DNA of 64,000 bases, taken from NCBI GenBank assembly GCA_036937835.1, contig CM072869.1:12111501-12175500 (forward strand). The letters run 5' to 3'. The notes below the pieces were generated by a model. The model was not told the DNA's origin. It did not search any database and saw only the letters and a list, made by a program, of their open reading frames with translations. Shown here piece by piece: positions 24,163 to 33,100 of the stretch. The stretch comes from Pampus argenteus. Its lineage: Eukaryota; Chordata; Actinopteri; Scombriformes; Stromateidae. Every line of letters starts with the position of its first letter. Within the stretch, counting starts at the first letter, position 1. A program made the translations under genes and the position numbers.

Positions 24163-27100
24163 GTGAGAGATGCCACAGTTAATCGATATGCTTTCATGCT
24201 GTTTTTCTGCCCCTGCTTTCATTGTCCGAGCTCTCTGCTGGGGGTGGGTGGGAATTAGAAAACGCAAAAGGCACTGATTGGGCCGCTTTGGCTGTACGCG
24301 CTGTCAGTGAGTTGGTAATTCACTACCATATCAAACACAATTAAAAATTGATGACACATTTCCGGGACGATTTATGGTTAATATAATGTTCAAAATCACG
24401 ATTCCCTCAGCCTACCGTCACTCGCACTAGTTAGGAGGACTTCAGTGTACTTTAACCAATGCTCTTTGATTATATCTTTGATGTGATTGTGTATGTTGAA
24501 TTTCACCTCTCAGTGTCGAGGGGCAGTTATCAGTTTCCTGCACTGACTGGTCTTTCCTTCCCTCTGCTCTGGCTCAGCTTAACACTCAGTCCGGGCTGGC
24601 AGCACAGTCACACGCAGACAGTCACCAGATAAAGGAGCGACATTCCTCTTAAGTTATTGGCTCAATTTCTGTTCTCACACTGGCAGAAAGAGATTACTGC
24701 AGCTCCCCAGTGTCCGCCTATATGGCCCTAAAGTGAAACTGAATTCAATCTTGTTGTCTTGAATCACAGAGTTTAGTCGACACTTCTATTTGATTCTTGT
24801 CATCCTTTATCAACAGTGACTGAGCTCTATCACTAGACCCCACACACAACAGCTTGCTTGTTGTGGTGTCAAAATCTGGTTTGGCTCAAGGAGCAACATT
24901 ATGTAAACTATCAGAAAATTAGGCCACACTCCTCCACAGAGAGAGAGGTGGCAATATGAAGCTCTGTGGAGGCGAGAACATGAAGATAATGGTTTTCACT
25001 ACAGATTAATACTTTAACATGCAATATTCAAATGTCTAAGTGTTCATCCTGAAGATGTGAAAAGCTTAATCTAGCCTTCGACTGTTTTTCCAGAAGCCCA
25101 TCACCCATGTTTCCATCGCCATGGAGACGGAATGTTTTGTCTCCAGGGCAGAAGAGTGGCTGTGGCTTAAGAGATAACAACATAACGAGCACTCATGTTT
25201 TGCAAGCGCTTGGAAAAGGAAGTTATTTTAACTGCTACTTGCTAATGCAGTAGCTCCATCCACTCAGTCTGCTCTGATTAGCAAAAACATTCTCATCCAC
25301 AACGAGATGACTCAGAGCTCTGATCTGGGTGGAGGCGTTTTGTGGTGTGATGTTTGCTTGACCTGCCTCCGGCCTACATTTGCCCTTTATTTGGGTCCAA
25401 GACTGTTGTGGCGACTGATTTCTTATGCAGATGTTTTCTGTGTCTCTTTGGCAGACGGACTACTACTATGAGTACACAGAGTGTGACAGTACAGGGTCTC
25501 GGTGGAGAGTGGCCATCCCGCAGAGCCCTGGAGCCTGCGTTGGGCTACCAGCGCCAGTACGTGGCACAGAATGCAGTAAGTTGGTAATATGTGTGTGTGT
25601 ATATGTGTGTGTGCCAGAGAGAAGGTTGATGTGTATATCTCACCTTCTTATCAGTAGCCTGGAATTTCCACCACTGCAGCCCAACTGACCCTGTCTGGAT
25701 ACCCTTCAGCCAACAGCAGAGCAAAGCCACAGGCCAATAACCTCAGAGCAAAACACTGACGCATAATTGTTTTTTGTAATTGAAAAATTTCACAGCAAAT
25801 GCATCAAAAACACATTTTCCTGTTTCTTCTTCATCCCTCACCCCAGCATCCAGCTCCTGTCCTTTACAGTCACACTTTAACATGAAATTATACAATATGC
25901 ATTGTATGTAAGGTATAAGGAAGAAAGCAACTAACAACTAATAAATGCACAAAGGCAAAAAATATGGATATATTATATAAAAATAATAAACAATATGGGG
26001 ATAGTAAGGTTAAGAGTTTTAGAGAGTCTTGGAGTGGATGCATTTATTCAGTAACTTTCAGAAGCATATTTGCTAAGTAAAATGTGAGTCACAGGGAGTG
26101 CTAAATCATTATTTTTTTATCATGATGGAGCCAGGAAGACAGACTATATTTGTGTAAAAACACACTAATCTTCTACAACTTATTTTTCTACTTGTCATAC
26201 AGGTTTGTTCTTTGTTAGACTTCCCTAAAACAGGTTTGCCCTGTGCTGTTACAACACTGCTTCACAAATGGCTAAATTGAAATGATCACCAGTAACATCT
26301 GTGTGTGTAGACAGAAAGGTCACACACAGAATAAGGTGCACTGCCATTGTCTCTCTGAATGTTACTGGCTAGCTAGCGTTTGCTGACATGATGGTTTTAC
26401 ATATGTATGAACTGCACATGGAAACTATTCTGATTATACTTATGGATCATCATGAGGCGAGACAGCTTGTCCCGATCACTTTACTTCAGTGTGTGACTGC
26501 CACATTGCCTGTAGCTGTTTGCATCTTCACATTGCATACCTCTGTACAGATAAAATGTCAAACAGTCATGCAAGGGACACACAAAACATGTATCTCTTTT
26601 GTTATTTTGGTATTTATTTATGTTCTGTTTCCTTCTTCCTGTTCAGAGTCATACAAAATTCACCAGAGCACTAGACAAATGTTTTCTCATAACAATTATG
26701 CAAGCTATCTTACATGGGATATGATGATACCATGTCTGCATCTTAATAAAATCTAGTTCAACAAATGAACTGCAGCCAACTCATGGCACTGTGAAAATGT
26801 AATAAAAAAAATGTAATAATAATGGCATTTGGCCAGATCAGGTATGAGGAAAAGCTGACACTGTCAAGACTCTGGCAGATGCAGAAAACACATTGGCTCA
26901 GTGGAAGAAAGTGCAGAGACAGACACAGTGTGTAACAGGATGTACGGATTAAGGTCCTCGATCACCGTGGCTACATAATACTGATTTGCATGACCGTTGC
27001 TCATCTTCAGGCTGTGTCATTCCATATTGTGTATGGTTTTATGTTGCAAAATGTGAAGAGGGTTGTGAAAATGGCTTATTTGTAATCACATTCTTTTTTA

Positions 27101-30100
27101 AAATTTTATTTTGCACCTCTCTCTTTACACCCCCCAGCCTTTTCATGTGAGGCCGGGGAGTTCCTGGAGATGTCCGCTCAGGAGTGTACCCAGTGTGCAG
27201 CAGGAAGTTACTCCCTTGGCAGCGGTGTCCGCTTTGACCAATGGGATTCCATGCCTGCTGGATTCAGTAGCCTGGCAACTTCCCTGGAGAACAGTCCCCG
27301 CAGAGATGACACACTCACCTGTAACAGGTATGCGAATAAGATGTAAGAAAAACTTAAAGTCAGGTCATAAACTTGTTTTTTAAAATTATTTTATGTTTTT
27401 CCTGTAGCTCTTCTTGGGTTCCTCAGGGAAACTATCTGGAGTCCAACAGGGATGAATGTACAGTCTCTCTCATCTATGCTGTCCACCTTAAGAAACAGGG
27501 GTCTGTCAGCTTTGAGTACCAGTATCCAGACAACAACTTGCTGTTTGAGTTCTTTGTGAGTGTTACACATTCATAAGCTTTTGATTTAATAATTATATAC
27601 AATTTGGTGTAGGTTCCTGGTATTGTGTCTGCCGGGAACATCATTTTCCAATACACAAGTCAGATGTGAAAATAAAGACTGCCTCAAATGACAAATACAT
27701 TACAAAAATCTTCTCAAGGGGGCAAAAAAAAAAGAAAAAGAGAAACTCATTTCTACATTCTGCACTGTATATTAGTGCATATGACCATATGATATATATT
27801 GCAGTTACAAAATACTACTTTAACCTTAGCTAATGGATACTTATACTCTCTGTGTGTTGTAGATCCAGAATGACCAGTGTCAGGAGATGGATCAGTCTGC
27901 TGACACGAAGTGGCTCAAGCTCACTAATCATGGTGAATGGGCAACCCATACAGTAAGAGTTGCACTCTTTCACAAAGGAGAGCAGACCTTTACCTGCTGG
28001 TCTCAAAAATAAATGTGTTTAACTCAGTCTGAGCTGTAAGAAATGGGTGGATACAAGCAGGAAGCCTGTTTGAACACCAGAGAGGCTGCTGCCACTTATT
28101 GTCTCTAGTGTTTTTCCAGACACATGATGAAATAAGTGCTGTACACAGTCCAATCCTGAATTATGGGGGGAAATGACAATTGGTTATAATGTTGGGAGGA
28201 GCTTTAATTCAGTTTGTAAATATTCTTGAGAGTATATACTAGTGTATTAAATTTAGCTCAAAGTTAAGTCTCAATAAATAAGCATTTATATGCTTGCTAA
28301 AGCATTGTAATATTTTTATAGTTTTCACCCAGGTAGATTGAACTTGATTGGTACTGTATGAGATTACTATAAGGATATTTAGCAATTTGATTTGCAATTT
28401 CACAAAGTTTCATGTCTTACAGAAGCATAAGTTTGTGTTTTTGATGTCTAATTTATGGACCAGTTGAATCACGTTTGATCATCTGGTGAAGTTTAATTCC
28501 AACATTAAATAAATGATGTAACCTCAATTAATAAAACAAACCACCAAGTAAAACTGATTAATTCAATTTAAAGACGTCTTTCTCTCATGCTGTTTGCATG
28601 CGTTAAGTTTGCTTTATTTCATCTGTTTTTTTTATCCTCATTGTAATGAAAGTCTCAACTCTTCAGCTCCAGCATTTTAGATGGCCTCTTAAAGTATTTT
28701 TGAGAACTAACCCAGACTTTTTTTTTCTCTTGGAACCACAACACCGGTCAAGTTTGCTGTCATGAAATTCTGTGTATTCCAGGTGAACCTGAAATCCGGC
28801 ACCAACATCCTGTACTGGAGGACTGGTGGTGTTCTGATGGGAACCAAAGTAGTCAAACCTGTTTTGCTGAAAAATGTCCAAATAGAAGGTTGGCGACAAA
28901 TTTTCTTCCCATTTTCTATATAATACATGGCAAATCAATACACCAATCAAGTATTAATTATCCTTTTAATTCTGTCTTTCTCTTCTCTGTAACAGGAGTT
29001 GCCTACACCTCAGAGTGTTTCCCATGTAAGCCGGGAACATTCAGCCGAGTCCCAGGCTCCTCCAAATGTGAACCCTGTCCTCGGGACACCTTCTCTGGCC
29101 ACGGTGCCAGTTCCTGCACTCTGTGTAACACCACCACTCACTATGCAGGTAGAAGCACACAGAAGAAGACACATTAAATTCAAGTTTACACTGAATCTTT
29201 GGAACAACATAATGAGACTGCATTGCAGCATTCAGCGTAGTCTAATTGTTATCAGTGCTACTTACAGAAGCACAGGATGGAATGAGAGCTTGACCTATTT
29301 TTAACCACGACTTCAAACGTGGTTGAAAAGAAGAAGAAGAAACATGCTTGTTAGTTCAGTGTGGAGAGTGTTTGTTATCACAAGGGACTAGCACAGTTTA
29401 GCAGATGGTGTATTGAGTATGCACTTGTATTTTTGTTAAAGCCCAAAAGTTTGTTCCATTTTACAATTTTGTTTTCTAATATGCTAATTGCTGTTGATAA
29501 AAGTAGTATGCTAATCGTTTTTAATATATTTCTCAGCAGGTTTTCCTTGAATATATATATATTTTAGCTTTGAGATCCTGGGCCAGCTCAATCATAGACA
29601 TATTATTATAGAAATGTGATTTATGTCCAGTTGTGACATTTTCCCTTGACATAATCAGATGAAATAAAATTGTATTATATGATGTAAATGCATGTCGTCT
29701 TCAGTGTTGGAAATGACACTGAGAAGTGACTGGGAGAAGACTAGAGTAAGATCCCACACTGTTGTGCTTTCAGTAGAGTCTCCTGCTCAAACTGTCCTTT
29801 TTAACTGCATTTCAACTGAGCAGGTCTCTGTTCCATTTGGATTCTTGCTTTAATGATTTACCTCAATGTATTTTATGTGAAGTGCTTTGCAATATCTTTC
29901 AGAAAGGTTATTATTAAAGTACTATTTGTGGGATACCTGGTAAACGGTAAAACTTCTTTTTCAAGCTGAGGGATCAGCTGTGTGTAAGGACAGACCTCCA
30001 TGTTCCAGGAAGGACTATTTCCAGATCCACACAGCATGTGATCATGAGGGCAAGGTGAGGAAAAAAAAGAGGCCACCTTTTTAGATTAACCACCCTGAGG

Positions 30101-33100
30101 AATCTCATTCTGTAATCACAGTTTCTGCTCTGTTTCATCACTCTCCATTTTCTGTGTAATTTCAGACCCAGGTCATATATAAGTGGATTGAGCCTAAGAT
30201 CTGTCTTGAGGGTGTGACTGGAGCGGAGACGTTGCCTCCAAGTGGAGAACGAGAGCCCTGTCCCCCCTGTAACCCTGGTTTCTATAACAATGACACAGCC
30301 ACCTGCTCACCCTGCCCACCTGGGTCCTATTCTGATGGAATGAAACGTACTGACGACTCTCTTGATTCATCTCGTATTCCTCCTTGTCATTTTTCTTTAG
30401 TTACTTCTGTCTCTTCTCTGTGTGATCTTCTAATTGTGTATTTCTTTACTGTGTCCATCCCCCAGCATGTAACCCGTGTCCAGCAGGCACAGAGCCCACC
30501 TTGGGTTACGAGTATAAATGGTGGAATGTTCTTCCTGCAAACATGAAGACTTCCTGTTTCAATGTGGGCAACTCCAAATGTGACAGTATGAATGGTGGGT
30601 GTTTTTTGAAAGAGGACACAATGCAATGTTCATTACGGCTACAACTCAATTTTTCTTGTTTGGCTTTTTGGGAAATATTTCTTAGCGTTAGATGGGAAGG
30701 TAAATACCATGTATGTATGGTAAATATGAGCTACCACCAGCAGTTAGCTTGCTTAGCTAACTGGTAAGCTTAGCTTGGCAGAAAGCTAGCTCTAAGCTAA
30801 TTGGCAACTAGCTGTAGCTTAATGTTTACTGTGCAGACATGAGAAAAGTATCAAACTTCTCATCTAACTCTAAAAATATATTTCCCCAAAACACAAATGA
30901 ATAATGCTGTCCTAATGTGTATATATTTCTTGAAAATAGTTGTTTTAATGTGAATTTGTTCTGTCCTTTAGGCTGGGAGGTGGCTGGTGATCATATCCAG
31001 AGTGGAGCAGGAAGCTCAGATAATGATTACCTCATCCTCAACATCCATGTTCCTGGCTTCAAGTGAGTACAGTCCTCATCGCCTTTTGTCACTGACCTGT
31101 TCTGCCGTGTCTAATACCGCTCTTTTCTGTTTGCATCCTACATAAGGCTCCCTACATCAATGTCAAGCCACTCAGGGACAGAGTTTGGTCGAATTACATT
31201 TGTATTTGAAACCTTGTGCATAGCGGACTGTGAGCTCTACTTTATGATGGTGAGAACAGCCAACAATGTGACATATGCTTCCGCTACATACATTACTATA
31301 GAGGTGTTTGGAGGATACATTTGTTGAATGTGTCTTTTAGGATGTAAACAGGAAGAGTACCACAGTGGTGGAGTCATGGGAGAGGACCAAAACAAGACAG
31401 TCCTACACACATGTCATGACAAAGAATGCCTCTGTTTCTTACACATGGGCTTTCCAGAGGACTAACCAACCTTCAGATGTAAGTATAGGTACAACAACGG
31501 TTTCTACAGCACCAGTCAAAAGTTTGGATTTGTCTCATTTATGTGAATGGGGAGGTGTGCCCAAACTTTTGACTAGTACTGTATGTTAACATTAGTGCTG
31601 GCATGTTGTCTTCTTTTATTATTGTACTGTGGAGTTTTCTTAATATCAGTAATCATGATGAATATAAAAAAATAAATACCATGGTTACAATCATAATAGG
31701 ATTATAGATCTTAAACAAAAAGATTTTCATGTTCGTTGTCTTGCGTCAAGGACAGCTCAGAAAAATGCCTGACAGCTTTGTCAGCCTTACAAATCCACCC
31801 TAAACTAGGTACACTGAACACTCCCTTCTGTTTGGTATTCAGAATCATTTCTATGGTTGTGTATGTGTTTAAACCAAATAAAATGGAGTAATATATCACT
31901 GTACTCACGTACCTGGCATAATGCATGAACACTGTAGAAAAAAGAATATATGGGCAGGGCATCCAGTTCATCCAGTCCAACCTTACTGGCTATAGGTGAA
32001 GCTTGAACTTGCTCTTTTGATTCACTTGTTTTGCCAAATGTATGTTCCAGGGAATTGTATTTCTACAATTCTAGTTAATAGTAAAACCAAGGCTTATATC
32101 TGATTTGTACCAACAATTACAACTACTGTGGGTCTCATAGAAAACAATACATTTAAATAAACAATATTTTACTTCTGGTCCTGACCTGTCAAGAAAATAA
32201 TCTGTGTCTGGGGGCTGAAGGGTTTAGTTACAGCCTCTCATCTACACAACTGCACATTGAGTAAAGGACTTAAGCTACTGATTGATAACGGTCACAAAAT
32301 TAACTTCACTCTGTGTGCAGCAAGCTTCAGTGATAGTTTGCAGCATTTGTTTTAATGTCTCTGTCATTCAAGTTTCTAGCATGTCTCCACCACTTTGTTG
32401 TCAGATAAGATATTCTTTTCCTTGGGCTACAACAAATATGGTCATTACCAAGTAATCTTCTTATTTATTTGATTAATTGTCTTTTAAATCCTCTTATAAT
32501 TTCTCACAGCTCAAGATGTATTCAAATTGTTTGTTATCCAGCCAACAAGAAATTTGTGGTAATTTGGATTGAAGAAATTTTGAATCCTTGAATAGGATTA
32601 AAGTAGTTCTCGATTAACTTTCTGTTGATTGACTAATGGATTAATCGACTAATCATTGCAGCTCTAATGTGTGCAAATGTCTCTAGATCTGCTTGTTTGT
32701 AGAAAGAATTTAGTGCCACACTCAATGTGTCAACTGTAGTTCATTCTGTACCTTGGTGTATCTCTTCTTCTTCCTCAGGTGCGTCGGTATGTCAATGATG
32801 TGGCGCGTATCTACTCCATCTCAGTGAGTAACGCTGTAGATGGAGTATCCTCTGAGTGCCGGGCTTGTGCCCGCAGTGCCCAACTGTCCAGCTCGACATG
32901 TGTGCCGTGTCCACCTGGACATTACATAGACCCACGCACCAGCCAATGTACAGAGTGTCCACATAACACACATCTTGTCTCTCACGCCACACCTGGTCCA
33001 GATGCTTGCAGACCCTGTGGACCAGCCAGCAAAAGTGACAAGGTCTGTTACTGATGTGGGCAAAGGAGTCAAACTATTCTTATCATTATTTTTCATTAAA

